Under the pieces are notes generated by a model that made no database searches, was not told the DNA's origin, and saw only the letters and a list, made by a program, of their open reading frames with translations. The translations under genes and the position numbers were made by a program. Below are positions 52,886 to 61,321 of a DNA stretch of 64,000 bases, one piece after another; the first letter of the stretch is position 1, and each line of letters begins with the position of its first letter. Origin of the DNA: CAYGZL01 sp964354345 (GTDB taxonomy: Bacteria; Chloroflexota; Anaerolineae; Anaerolineales; UBA4823); NCBI GenBank assembly GCA_964354345.1, contig CAYGZL010000052.1:3333-67332 (forward strand). The letters are read 5' to 3'.

Positions 52886-53134
52886 ATGAGGAGCGCAGGG
52901 TTGCCAATTGAAGCGCCGATTGAGTATGTGGGACTGGTTCAATTGGGCGACCACATCATCGAAGCTCGGAAAGAGATCCTGGAAGAGCAGCGGGAACTAC
53001 TAGCAACCAGGATGAAAGAAATGCAATAAACTCTGCACATCCTGGATAACAAAATTGCAGTATATGAAAACGCAGTTTTGACAAAAGAGAAGGGAATATT
53101 TCGAACGGAAGATCAAGTTTCAGAAATCATTTGA
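52886..53134 (+). pseudogene. MerR-family regulator remnant (HTH lost, nonsense codon)
   Basis: ATG at 52886 starts at what is normally the middle of the protein: AGLPIEAPIEYVGLVQLGDHIIEARKEILEEQRELLATRMKEMQ, the MerR dimerisation helix. TAA at 53027 interrupts it, but the same frame goes on with TLHILDNKIAVYENAVLTKEKG to 53134. The N-terminal DNA-binding domain of about 60 residues is absent: the operator/promoter is intact but joined directly to the C-terminal part. The remnant cannot bind DNA. Confidence 0.8.
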
Positions 53135-53160
53135 TTGACACGAAGAAAGGAGTCTGGAAA

Positions 53161-54157
53161 ATGAAAAAGCGTCAACTTGGAAAAAGCGGGCTGGAGGTTT
53201 CAGCCCTTGGGCTCGGCTGCATGAGAATGAGCTATGATGAAGACCCGCTTCCCGACAGGCAGGAGATGATCTGTTCTTCACGCGGCGGTTGACCGTGGCA
53301 TCACCTTCTTCGATACGGCTGAAGTCTATGGTCCATTCATCAACGAAGAACTCCTTGGTGAAGCACTTTCTCCTTTCCACGGACAGGTGGTGATTGCCAC
53401 TAAGTTCGGTTTCAAACACGATTCTCAAAAGGGGCCCAGCCCAAGGGTTGGCCTGGACAGTCGGCCAGAGCAAATTAAGCGCGTGGCCGAGGCTTCGCTC
53501 AAGCGCCTGCGGATCGAGGCCATAGACCTGTTTTACCAGCACCGGGTTGACCCGGCCGTGCCCATCGAAGACGTGGCAGGAGCAGTCAAGGAACTGATTC
53601 AGGAGGGCAAGGTTAAGCGCTTCGGCCTTTCTGAAGCAGGAGTAGAAACCATCCGTCGCGCACACGCAGTCCAGCCAATCACGGCCGTCCAGAGCGAATA
53701 CTCGCTATGGTGGAGAACCGTTGAGGAGGAAGTCCTGCCTGCCTGCGAGGAGCTCGGGATCGGCTTCGTGCCATTCAGCCCGCTGGGCAGGGGCTATCTC
53801 ACGGGAAAGATCGACGAAAACACGACCTTCGCCAGCGCTGATATCCGCAGCCGCCTCCGTCGCTATACGCCGGAGGCGATGAAAGCAAACCGGGTGGTCG
53901 TTGATCTGCTTGCCAGGATCGGAGAACAGAAGGGTGCGACACCGGCTCAGATCGCGCTCGCCTGGCTGCTCGCTCAGAAGCCGTGGATTGTTCCCATCCC
54001 GGGCAGCCGGAAGCTCGGGCGTTTGGACGAGAACATCGGCGCACTTGCTGTCGAACTCAAGCCCGACGATCTGCAGGAGATCAACAGTGCCATTGCAAAG
54101 ATCACGGTACTAGGGGATCGGTATCCCGAAAACCAGAAGCAGATGACTGGTCGCTGA
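53161..54157 (+). pseudogene. aldo/keto reductase with +1 frameshift
   Basis: ATG at 53161 (AAAGGAG upstream) gives KKRQLGKSGLEVSALGLGCMRMS, a normal AKR N-terminus, to about 53270, then stops at 53290. The rest is in another frame: LHAAVDRGITFFDTAEVYG, VVIATKFGF, IDLFYQHRVDPAVPIEDV, RFGLSEAG, then QALAW-type IALAWLLAQKPWIVPIPGSR and the stop at 54155. The Asp/Tyr active-site pair (FFDTAEVYG) and the C-terminal NADPH site are present, so one indel separates two good halves. It is either a recent pseudogene or an assembly error. GC content appears higher than in the core genes. Confidence 0.75.
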
Positions 54158-54165
54158 GCAAGGCG

Positions 54166-54465
54166 ATGCATGAGGTGAAGATTTGGGTTGTCCGCCACGG
54201 CGACGACCTCTACATCCGATCAGTTTACGGGCACACCTCTGCCTGGTTCCGTGGCACTCAAATGCGCCACGAAGGCCACACCCAGGCTGGCGGCGTTGAC
54301 AAAGACGTCAGTTTCGTGGACACCGATCCCGATATCAACGACCAGATCGACGCCGCTTACCACATAAAGTACCGCCGCTACGCGGCAGGCATTATCTGCA
54401 CCATTGTGAGCCCTGAGGCACGCTCCGCGACTATCAAACTTGTGCCGCGCTCAATAAGCACTTAG
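54166..54465 (+). CDS. DUF2255-family protein, 5' truncated
   Basis: 99 aa from ATG at 54166, 8 bp after the AKR stop. The sequence KIWVVRHGDDLYIRSVYGHTSAWFRGTQMRHEGHTQAGGV and DINDQIDAAYHIKYRRY is recognised as DUF2255, a small beta-barrel protein of unknown function. The family normally starts 25-30 residues earlier (a FPGDELHIAT-like strand), which is missing here, so the gene may be a truncated remnant. DUF2255 genes commonly sit near oxidoreductases. Confidence 0.6.
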   Translation: MHEVKIWVVRHGDDLYIRSVYGHTSAWFRGTQMRHEGHTQAGGVDKDVSFVDTDPDINDQIDAAYHIKYRRYAAGIICTIVSPEARSATIKLVPRSIST

Positions 54466-54517
54466 TTCTTGAGTACTCAACTAGACCCATAACACTGGAG
54501 AGAGAAGGTAAGAAAAT

Positions 54518-55522
54518 ATGAAAACCAAGCGTTTAGGACGCTCAGGCTTAAAGGTTTCAGAAATCTGTCTTGGTACGATGACTTTTGGAAACCAATGTGA
54601 TGAACCGACTTCACGCGCCATTATGGACAAAGCGTTCGACTGTGGGGTCACCTTCTTCGACACCGCGGATGTTTATCCAATAGGCGGTACGGAGGAGAGC
54701 AAGGGCCGCACTGAAGAATATATCGGCAACTGGCTCATAGGGCGGCGCGAACAGATCGTGCTGGCGACCAAGTTCTTTGGACAGATGGGCGCGGGTCCCA
54801 ATGATCTTGGCGGATCGCGCAAGCATATCTTCCAGGCGGTTGAGGCCAGCCTGCAGCGTTTGCAGACCGACTATATCGATCTGTATCAGATGCATTTTCC
54901 CGATTTTGACACACCGCTCGATGAGACGTTGAGGGCGCTGGATGACCTGGTTCATAGTGGCAAAGTGCGCTATATCGGCTGCTCCAACTATCCCGCCTGG
55001 TTGCTGGTTAAAGCGTTGTGGATCAGCGATAAACTGGGACTGGCGCGCTTCGATTCTGTTCAGCCGCGCTACAATGTTCTGTTCCGTCACATTGAAGCGG
55101 AACTCCTCCCACTGGCTCTGGATCAGGGGATCGGTGTGATTAGCTATAATCCGCTGGCAGGCGGGGTGCTCACCGGGCGCTATCAAGCCGGACAATCTGT
55201 CCAGGAGGGAACCCGCTTTGCACTTCAGAATGCCGGGCATCTCTATCGTGCTCGTTACTGGCAGGAGGCGCAAATGCAGGCCGTGGACCAGCTCAAGCAG
55301 TTGTGTGATGAGCGCAAGGTGCCGATAACGCAGGTGGCTCTCGCCTGGGTGTTGAAGCAGCCAGCCATTTCCTCAGCTATCGTGGGCGCGAGTAAAGCTG
55401 AGCAGCTTGATCAATCGCTGCCCGCCGTTGATCTCATCCTCGATGAGCAACTCCTCGCAGCCTGCGATGATATCTGGTACCAGCTCCCCCGTGAGCACAA
55501 CAAAGATATTGCTTTCCGCTAG
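54518..55522 (+). CDS. aldo/keto reductase (intact)
   Basis: 334-aa NAD(P)H-dependent (beta/alpha)8 aldo/keto reductase. The only undamaged member of the cluster. Residues: MKTKRLGRSGLKVSEICLGTMTFG, catalytic Asp/Tyr in TFFDTADVYPIGG, Lys in LATKFFG, and His in DLYQMHFPDFD; the cofactor region is ALAWVLKQPAISSAIVGASKAEQLDQ. It is preceded by GGAGAGAGAAGG. It resembles YajO/YghZ-type soluble reductases. Three damaged relatives lie nearby. Confidence 0.9.
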   Translation: MKTKRLGRSGLKVSEICLGTMTFGNQCDEPTSRAIMDKAFDCGVTFFDTADVYPIGGTEESKGRTEEYIGNWLIGRREQIVLATKFFGQMGAGPNDLGGSRKHIFQAVEASLQRLQTDYIDLYQMHFPDFDTPLDETLRALDDLVHSGKVRYIGCSNYPAWLLVKALWISDKLGLARFDSVQPRYNVLFRHIEAELLPLALDQGIGVISYNPLAGGVLTGRYQAGQSVQEGTRFALQNAGHLYRARYWQEAQMQAVDQLKQLCDERKVPITQVALAWVLKQPAISSAIVGASKAEQLDQSLPAVDLILDEQLLAACDDIWYQLPREHNKDIAFR

Positions 55523-55602
55523 CTCTGCCAGGAGAAGCCAATTTTAGAGAACCTTTTCAAATGGTCATCCGATTTCCAGGAATAACCCGGTAGGAGAAAA
55601 CA

Positions 55603-56585
55603 ATGGAGTACGTTCGACTAGGATCAACAGGTATGAAGGTCTCGCGCATCTGCCTCGGTTGCATGGGATTCGGGGACGCGGAGCATTGGGTTCACAAATG
55701 GGTGCTCAACGAGGAAAACAGCCGGCCGATCATCAAGAAAGCCCTCGAGCTGGGGATCAATTTCTTCGATACGGCCAACGTCTATCCATTGGAAAGAGTG
55801 AGGAGATCCTCGGACGCGCTTTGAAGGACTTCGCGAATCGGGAGGAGGTCGTCATTGCCACCAAGGTACATGGCAAAATGCATGACGGACCAAATGGCTC
55901 CGGGCTGTCGCGCAAGGCGATCCTGAGCGAGATCGACAAAAGCCTGAAGCGGCTTGGGACGGATTACGTGGACCTCTACCAGATCCATCGCTGGGATTAC
56001 CAAACCCCAATCGAGGAGACGATGGAAGCGCTGCATGACGTGGTGAAGGCCGGCAAGGCCCGATACATCGGTGCCTCCGCCATGTTCGCGTGGCAGTTCC
56101 AGAAGGGGCTGTATGTCGCTGAGAAGCATGAGTGGTCTCGCTTCGTCTCGATGCAAGATCATATGAACCTCATTTACCGCGAAGAGGAACGGGAGATGCT
56201 GCCGCTCTGCCGCGAGGAGAAGATCGGGGTGATCCCGTATAGTCCCCTCGCATCGGGAAGATTGACGCGTGACTGGTCGTCGGAAAGTACGCTTCGTTCC
56301 GAAACCGATCAAATCGCGAAATTCAAATACGATGCGACGGCCGAAACCGATCGACGGGTCGTGGAGCGGGTCGCGGAAATCGCGGAAAAGCATGGGGTTC
56401 CGCGCGTTCATATTACAATTGCCTGGCTGTTACAGAAGGAGCCGGTGATTGCGCCTATCGTGGGGGCAACGAAGATCACGCATTTGGAAGATGCTATCGG
56501 CGCTCTGTCCGTTAAACTGACTCAGGAAGATATCGCATCCCTGGAAGAGCCGTATGTGCCGCATCGCATCGTTGGTCATCAGTAA
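55603..56585 (+). pseudogene. aldo/keto reductase with -1 frameshift
   Basis: ATG at 55603 gives MEYVRLGSTGMKVSRICLGCMGFG and NFFDTANVYP up to about 55785. There the frame should read TAT TCC ATT GGA but a base is missing, and the reading continues in another frame: SIGKSEEILGRALKDFANREEVVIATKV, DLYQIHRWDYQTPIEETMEAL, IGASAMFAWQF, and HITIAWLLQKEPVIAPIVGATK to the stop at 56583. It is otherwise full length (about 327 residues) and GC-rich. Single-base loss is recent or an assembly error. Confidence 0.75.
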
Positions 56586-56647
56586 ATAATGTGACAACTA
56601 TCAAATGAACGTATGCCGCGGACCGATTAATTAGGCCTTGTCCGAAG

Positions 56648-56893
56648 TTGAACGAAGACTTAACGATCGCGCAGCGGGTCAGCGATGTAGCCGAAGTCCG
56701 CGAATTACCCATGGCGCAGGTGGCTTTAGCCTGGTTACTCTTCAAACCGGTCGTCACAGCCCCAATTGTTGGCGCAACCAAGCCTCATCACCTGGATGAT
56801 GCCGTTGCTGCTCTCTCTATTCAGCTCACCCCAGATGAGATCCACCATTTGGAAGAAGCCTATCAGCCACATCCTGTAATCGGTTTTTCGTAA
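56648..56893 (+). pseudogene. aldo/keto reductase C-terminal fragment
   Basis: An 81-codon frame: IAQRVSDVAEVRELPMAQVALAWLLFKPVVTAPIVGATKPHHLDDAVAALSIQL and the tail EEAYQPHPVIGFS. This equals the last 75 residues of an AKR (cofactor-binding loop and C-terminal helix) with no start codon context (TTG) and no upstream barrel. It is the fourth member of the local AKR family. From 56894 to 57002 no gene is seen. Confidence 0.75.
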
Positions 56894-57002
56894 CTCGCCA
56901 AAACTGGCAGCGCTTTGGGCGGCTGTGAGAACCAGCTTCGATCCCATGTCAGGGCAACCTGACCGTTGGAAACGATCAAGTTAATCCCTCTGCTCAAAAC
57001 GC

Positions 57003-57048
57003 AAACCAGCCAGAAATCCCTGGATATCAAAAGGATTCTGACTGGTTT
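57003..57048. repeat. hairpin next to repeat copy 1
   Basis: AAACCAGCCAGAAATCC (57003-57019) pairs with GGATTCTGACTGGTTT (57033-57048) with one mismatch and one bulge. It is located 12 bp before the 50-bp repeat at 57061. A different but equally long hairpin accompanies the other copy. Confidence 0.6.
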
Positions 57049-57060
57049 TGTCTAATATTT

Positions 57061-57110
57061 GTGCCCCCACGGGAGTACCGTACGTTAATTGGTCTTATTT
57101 GTGAAAGAGT
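57061..57110 (-). repeat. 50-bp repeat, copy 1
   Basis: 41 of 50 bases match 60443-60492 in the same orientation (GTGCCCCCACGGG, GTAC, GTACGT and TCTTATTTGTGA are the invariant blocks). The core CCCCCACGGG is partly self-complementary. It lies 13 bp after the stop of the DUF1566 gene (minus strand). Both copies lie at the 3' end of a leftward gene. Confidence 0.65.
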
Positions 57111-57122
57111 GGAAGATCAATT

Positions 57123-58433
57123 TCACCTGGCGTCTCGTACCAGTCTCACATAGTTGTTGATCCGGATGGCGTCTCCTTGCGGCCCGAATCCATCTGGGTA
57201 ATCCAACGGATCACCCGCCTTCGGATCGCTGCGTTGAGCGCCAGCGCCGTGGACATCCATCCAGATGCCGAACATCTTGCCCATCGCCCGCCCGAAGGGG
57301 ATGTATACCGCCTCACCACCGGCGTTCCTCGCTGCGCCGACGTGAGTCGTGGATGACCAGTAATAGCCATAGTCGTTCTGACCGGCTTCATTCGTGATTG
57401 GGGTGCATTTGAACACCGGGTCAAGCGCTGGCGAGTTCGTCACCGCGGGGGCGCGGGTGTAATCCACGATACTCTGCAATTCCTTGGCGTTCGGAAGGCG
57501 CCAGTCGTTGTGACCGAGATAGTTCTCTGCATTCTTTTCCTGAACCCAGGCCAGCGCATGCTCCCAGTCCATCACGACGCCGCTGTCATCTTGAGACCAC
57601 ATCAGCCGGGTCGCCTCATCCGTCACTGTGCCGTCGCTGTTATCCTTGAACCTGTTGACGCCGTAGGCGGGGTTCCCCCGAACATAGAGCACATAAAAAT
57701 TCGCCTCTGTCCACTGGCCGTAGGCGATCGCCGGCGGGTAACCCTTGATGCGGCCGTCTGCAAAGTTCACACCGAACATGGTTTGCAGCATAAGGAAGGT
57801 TTTACCCGCGTATTGGGTTGATGTGGCAAATTGAGCATCAATGATCCGCTCGCCCGAATCAATATCGCCGTAGCCAAACTTGAAGTAGCGCGTGTCAATG
57901 AACGGCGTCAGTTCAGATGTATCGGTGCTCTCCGGACGTGGATCCGTACCGTTGAAATTCATAAGCGAATACAGCTCTTTGATGGTGGGCAGTCGCCAGT
58001 CACTGTAACCGCCCACCGTCACGTTGCTCGTGCTCGCCACCGCCTCGGCTAGGGTGAGTTTGTCGGCCTCGTTTATTGTGCCGTCGCCATTGAGATCAGG
58101 GGACTGAGTCCACATCAGCCCAGTGACCATATCGCTGATGGTTCCATCGCCATTGTCACGATAGCTGGGCGCGTTGCCAGTGAACTGAGCATCCTGACCG
58201 TAGAAAGATTCACCTTCAACCGGGGCGGTAATTTCCTCGCCGTTACTGTTCCAGAACGTGTTCTGACCTGTGTCGACGATGGGGTACGATCCCACTGTCG
58301 CCGGGGCGCACTCGACAGTCGACATCGTCACAACCCGGCTTTGGTAGACCACCCAAAGCGCAAGCACGCCGAGAACGGCTACCAAGAACAGCCCCAAACC
58401 AATTTTTCCTGAAATACCCATTACTCGTTTCAT
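57123..58433 (-). CDS. DUF1566 (Lcl C-terminal) domain secreted protein
   Basis: 436 aa from ATG at 58433, chosen over the ATG at 58439 because AGGAG then has proper spacing. An N-terminal membrane helix (GKIGLGLFLVAVLGVLALWVVY) suggests anchoring. Two DUF1566/Lcl domains are seen, each with the WRLPTIKELYSLM or WRLPNAKELQSIV signature, DGTISDMVTGLMWTQ and DGTVTDEATRLMWSQ. A calcium-loop-like DLNGDGTINEADKL lies between. Lcl-type proteins are surface adhesins or collagen-like-associated; function here is unknown. It is divergent from the TetR gene. Confidence 0.82.
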   Translation of the reverse strand: MKRVMGISGKIGLGLFLVAVLGVLALWVVYQSRVVTMSTVECAPATVGSYPIVDTGQNTFWNSNGEEITAPVEGESFYGQDAQFTGNAPSYRDNGDGTISDMVTGLMWTQSPDLNGDGTINEADKLTLAEAVASTSNVTVGGYSDWRLPTIKELYSLMNFNGTDPRPESTDTSELTPFIDTRYFKFGYGDIDSGERIIDAQFATSTQYAGKTFLMLQTMFGVNFADGRIKGYPPAIAYGQWTEANFYVLYVRGNPAYGVNRFKDNSDGTVTDEATRLMWSQDDSGVVMDWEHALAWVQEKNAENYLGHNDWRLPNAKELQSIVDYTRAPAVTNSPALDPVFKCTPITNEAGQNDYGYYWSSTTHVGAARNAGGEAVYIPFGRAMGKMFGIWMDVHGAGAQRSDPKAGDPLDYPDGFGPQGDAIRINNYVRLVRDAR

Positions 58434-58501
58434 AATCATCTCCTTTGCAAGTCTAATTGAATATTGTTAAAAGCAACTCATGATTGAAAGGCTTTTATTT
58501 C

Positions 58502-58530
58502 TTGGAAAATTAAGCCAAACCTTGTATAAT
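58502..58530 (+). promoter_or_regulatory. TetR gene promoter
   Basis: TTGGAA (58502-58507) and TATAAT (58525-58530) with a 17-bp spacer. The -10 is exact; the -35 agrees in four of six. The divergent DUF1566 gene starts 69 bp away. Confidence 0.55.
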
Positions 58531-58563
58531 TGTAGACATAGAGTGCTATTGTACTAACGCCAG

Positions 58564-58582
58564 TAATAGACAGTGTCTATTA
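58564..58582. promoter_or_regulatory. perfect 9-1-9 inverted repeat, TetR operator candidate
   Basis: TAATAGACA-G-TGTCTATTA, a 19-bp perfect inverted repeat located between the -10 (58525-58530) and the TetR start (58636), where bound repressor would block transcription. TetR proteins bind 15-20 bp palindromes as dimers, usually near their own gene. Confidence 0.65.
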
Positions 58583-58635
58583 TATTCGGGCGTGATGATT
58601 TGTCAACCCGATATAGAGGAACCGGTCAAGATAGG

Positions 58636-59298
58636 ATGAAACGATTGAACGAAGCAAAGGCAGACCCCAAAAAAGTTGATCGCCGAATCATGCGCACACG
58701 CCAGGCGCTGCGCACTGCGCTGATGCAGTTAATTCAGGAAAAAGGGTTCGATTCTATTTCTGTGGAAGAAATTACGGATAAGGCAAACCTGGGACGCGCA
58801 ACCTTTTATCTGCACTATAAGGATAAAGAAGACCTGCTGCTGGAAGAATTTCGGGATATTGCCAGGAACAGGGTACAGATGCTTTCCGAGGCTCCGCTTT
58901 TAACCTGGAAATCGAAATTAGAAAGCCTGGGGCTCTCCGATAGTGACACACTCAGTATGCCCCTCTTCATGATTTTTGAACATGCCGCCCAAAATGCTGA
59001 CTTATATCGAATCTTGCTGAAACACGAGGGTTCGCTGCAAATCAGGGCCCAACTCGGTGAGATTGCCATTCAAGCAATCTCTGAAATTTTCAAAAAAAAT
59101 GAATCTCTGGCAAATGAGCATGGAGTACCAGTGGAATTGGTGGCCGCTTATTTCAATGGGGCACTGGAGCAAAGTTTAAAATGGTGGCTGGAACATGAAA
59201 CTTCACTGGATCCAATTCGTATGACCAGAATTTTCCAACGATTGTTTTTTCAAGGTTTTATGAAAACTTTGGAAGCAGAAAAACCGAAATCCGGGTAA
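58636..59298 (+). CDS. TetR/AcrR-family regulator
   Basis: 220 aa from ATG at 58636 (a GTG at 58573 would add 21 residues and put the operator inside the gene). The HTH reads FDSISVEEITDKANLGRATFYLHYKDKEDLLLEEF; the C-terminal domain is helical with the TetR_C pattern. It resembles the YfiR/AcrR type controlling an adjacent gene. The nearest candidates are the divergent DUF1566 gene and the downstream deacetylase remnant. Confidence 0.85.
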   Translation: MKRLNEAKADPKKVDRRIMRTRQALRTALMQLIQEKGFDSISVEEITDKANLGRATFYLHYKDKEDLLLEEFRDIARNRVQMLSEAPLLTWKSKLESLGLSDSDTLSMPLFMIFEHAAQNADLYRILLKHEGSLQIRAQLGEIAIQAISEIFKKNESLANEHGVPVELVAAYFNGALEQSLKWWLEHETSLDPIRMTRIFQRLFFQGFMKTLEAEKPKSG

Positions 59299-59381
59299 TT
59301 CGGCAGGTAACTGAAAGCGCTTTGCGCTCACAACAAACCATAGAAACATCTTTGACAAAGCACTAAAAAATAAGGAATGAT

Positions 59382-60202
59382 ATGAAATCGATCTCTTTAT
59401 GTTGGATGGATGGTAAAACCGTTGCACTGACCACCAGTTGGGACGAGGGTGGGATTGCAGACCGCCAGCTCGTTACTATTTTGAATAAACACGGTCTTAA
59501 GGGGACGTGGAATTTATGCAGCGGAAGATTGGGGATTGATCAAGGTCATTCTGGTTGGGACAATGTTATTGGTCCAGAGGAAGTCAGGCAGTTGTATTAT
59601 GGTCATGAGGTCGCCTGCCACTCCGTAACCCATCCCTCTCTGGTAATGATGCCTGATAGCATCATCTTTTCCGAGGTGATCGAAGACCGGCGCAGGTTGG
59701 AAAACCTGACTGGATATCCTGTGAAAGGGATGGCCTTACCCTTTGGCTCACCGATCAACGTGTAATGGCGGTATTGCGCCAGTGTGGAATCCTAAATGCC
59801 CGTGGGGTTGCGCCAAAACGGGATTTTCAACTGCCAGTGGATTTTCTTAATTGGCAGCCGACCTGCCATTTCAAGGATCATCTTGAAAGAAATTGGGATG
59901 AATTTGTTCGTATCAAATTTGAGGGGCCAAAGTTGTTCTATCTCTGGGGACACAGCTGGGAATTTGATAGTGATCAGAACTGGGACTCCATCGAAAAATT
60001 CTCTGCAATTGCTGGAACAGATGGTGAGATCTGGCATGCTACCAATTAACAGATTTATGAATATGTAACAGCCTGGTATAACCTGATCACCACCATTGAA
60101 AAAACGGTTCTCTATAATCCTTCGAGCGTCAAACTATGGTTCCGTATGGATGGCGCGTTGAACTGCATCGAACCGTGTCAACTGGTCCAATTGGGCACAT
60201 GA
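59382..60202 (+). pseudogene. polysaccharide deacetylase, frameshift and nonsense
   Basis: ATG at 59382: KTVALTTSWDEGGIADRQLVTILNKHGLKGTWNL, HEVACHSVTHPSL and GMALPFGSPINV, the NodB-like fold with its metal-site Asp and His residues. The frame ends at 59764, but another frame has LTDQRVMAVLRQCGILNARGV, RDFQLPVDFLNWQPTCHF, LFYLWGHSWEFD and EIWHATN; TAA at 60047-60049 follows, and the same frame continues QIYEYVTAWYNL to 60202. So one frameshift and one stop break an otherwise colinear gene of about 270 codons. Confidence 0.75.
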
Positions 60203-60400
60203 CCCTGGAATATTATTATTTGGATTAATCGCCCATGATGGCTCGCGTATTTGGGGGTCCTGATTGGCTTACGTTGGCACCGATTGCCGTCACCTAGCGC
60301 GTGCCGTCAGGCGTATGCGCATCCAACGGGAAGGAATACTAGATGCGCGCCTTATCGTAACACAGATCGACTTTGTTGATGAAACGGGGGGCGTAATAAA

Positions 60401-60437
60401 GAACTCCTGTCCTATTTCATGAATAGGACAGGAGTTC
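60401..60437. repeat. 16-bp perfect hairpin next to repeat copy 2
   Basis: GAACTCCTGTCCTATT (60401-60416) pairs completely with AATAGGACAGGAGTTC (60422-60437) across loop TCATG. It ends 5 bp before the 50-bp repeat. The sequence differs from the hairpin of copy 1. From 60203 to 60400 no gene is recognised. Confidence 0.7.
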
Positions 60438-60442
60438 GACCA

Positions 60443-60492
60443 GTGCCCCCACGGGGGTACTGTACGTAAACCCATCTTATTTGTGAGAGGGT
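60443..60492 (-). repeat. 50-bp repeat, copy 2
   Basis: Counterpart of 57061-57110 (41/50). Here the nucleotidyltransferase stop codon (60477-60479) lies inside the copy. The core reads CCCCCACGGGGG, a stronger stem than in copy 1. Confidence 0.65.
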
Positions 60493-61094
60493 CTTGCCTG
60501 CAGCAACTGGGAAATCGCCTTCCAAAGATCGGGCAAATCCAATGCCTCACCAAACTGCTCCACCCAGAAGCGGATACGCTCTTTATCCAAATTGGGATGA
60601 CTCGCAGCGATAGACTGGATATCCGTCAGGTCTTTCGTCCGGTGTGCGATGGCTTTCATGATGATCAAATCTTCCGGAGTTGGTAAGCGCAGTTTGAGCG
60701 AACCGATTTCTACTATCGTGCTTCGCTCCACCATTTCAACTTCAAATGGCAGGATGCCCAGGGAAAGATCGATATCTATGCCACTGGCATTGTGCCGCAG
60801 CAGCAGCACCCGGCTTTTGCGAGCGAAAGCGATGGGGTCAGAAATTCGCGGTTCAATTCCTTGTTTGGCTGCTTCGGCAAGTAGCCTGGGAATATCTTCG
60901 AAACTGAGCAAGAAAACAGCATCCAGGTCAACCGTAAAGCGAGGCGTGCCTAAAAGACTGACTGCCACCCCGCCAACAATCACCCCCCGGTCATGAAACT
61001 GCGAGAGCAGCCTTTGCAAAGCCTGGATTGGGGCTAGTAAAGGGGTTATGCTTTCGGAAGTTGGTTGGCTGCTTTTTCTTTTAGCTTTGCCCAT
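60477..61094 (-). CDS. nucleotidyltransferase, DUF6036/AbiEii-like
   Basis: 205-aa nucleotidyltransferase-fold protein. The catalytic pattern is GGVAVSLLGTPRFTVDLDAVF, i.e. GG followed by D-x-D at about residues 57-59, with the later PTPEDLIIMKAIAHR typical of the AbiEii/DUF6036 type. In toxin-antitoxin or abortive-infection modules such enzymes transfer nucleotides to tRNA acceptor stems or to proteins. It overlaps the upstream small gene by 49 bp, as in two-gene modules. It ends inside the 50-bp repeat. The toxin role is inferred. Confidence 0.75.
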   Translation of the reverse strand: MGKAKRKSSQPTSESITPLLAPIQALQRLLSQFHDRGVIVGGVAVSLLGTPRFTVDLDAVFLLSFEDIPRLLAEAAKQGIEPRISDPIAFARKSRVLLLRHNASGIDIDLSLGILPFEVEMVERSTIVEIGSLKLRLPTPEDLIIMKAIAHRTKDLTDIQSIAASHPNLDKERIRFWVEQFGEALDLPDLWKAISQLLQARPSHK

Positions 61095-61279
61095 CGTTCA
61101 AAAACTCCGGCTTCGCTGGGGTCTTCTCGCAGCAATCCCAGACCTTTGGCCATCGCATAAGCGGTGTTTAACTGCCGCCAGCGTAATTCGAAAGAAGCGG
61201 TTCGCCGTTCCTCTGTTACAACAGCTTCAACTTGAGCCCAACGGGCCTGGTAAGCTTTTAAGTCATCTTTTAATGTCAT
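61046..61279 (-). CDS. small helical partner of nucleotidyltransferase (putative antitoxin)
   Basis: 77-aa helical, charged protein: KDDLKAYQARWAQVEAVVTEERR and ASFELRWRQLNTAYAMAKGLGL. I do not recognise a named family, but the same arrangement of a short helical protein 5' to and overlapping a nucleotidyltransferase occurs in presumptive toxin-antitoxin pairs. ATG at 61279 follows a weak TTATATG context. Confidence 0.6.
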   Translation of the reverse strand: MTLKDDLKAYQARWAQVEAVVTEERRTASFELRWRQLNTAYAMAKGLGLLREDPSEAGVFERWAKLKEKAANQLPKA

Positions 61280-61285
61280 ATAACC

Positions 61286-61313
61286 ATTATAGCATGGCGG
61301 TTAACGAAAACAA
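61286..61313 (-). promoter_or_regulatory. promoter of the nucleotidyltransferase pair
   Basis: On the minus strand, TTGTTT (61308-61313) and TATAAT (61286-61291) with a 16-bp spacer, only 7 bp before the small gene's ATG, suggesting a very short leader. Confidence 0.4.
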
Positions 61314-61321
61314 CCGCCTTA

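Noticed and set aside
60290..60553. Minus-strand frame of 87 codons over the hairpin and repeat copy 2.
   Set aside because: It crosses the hairpin and overlaps the nucleotidyltransferase end out of frame, with no family likeness.
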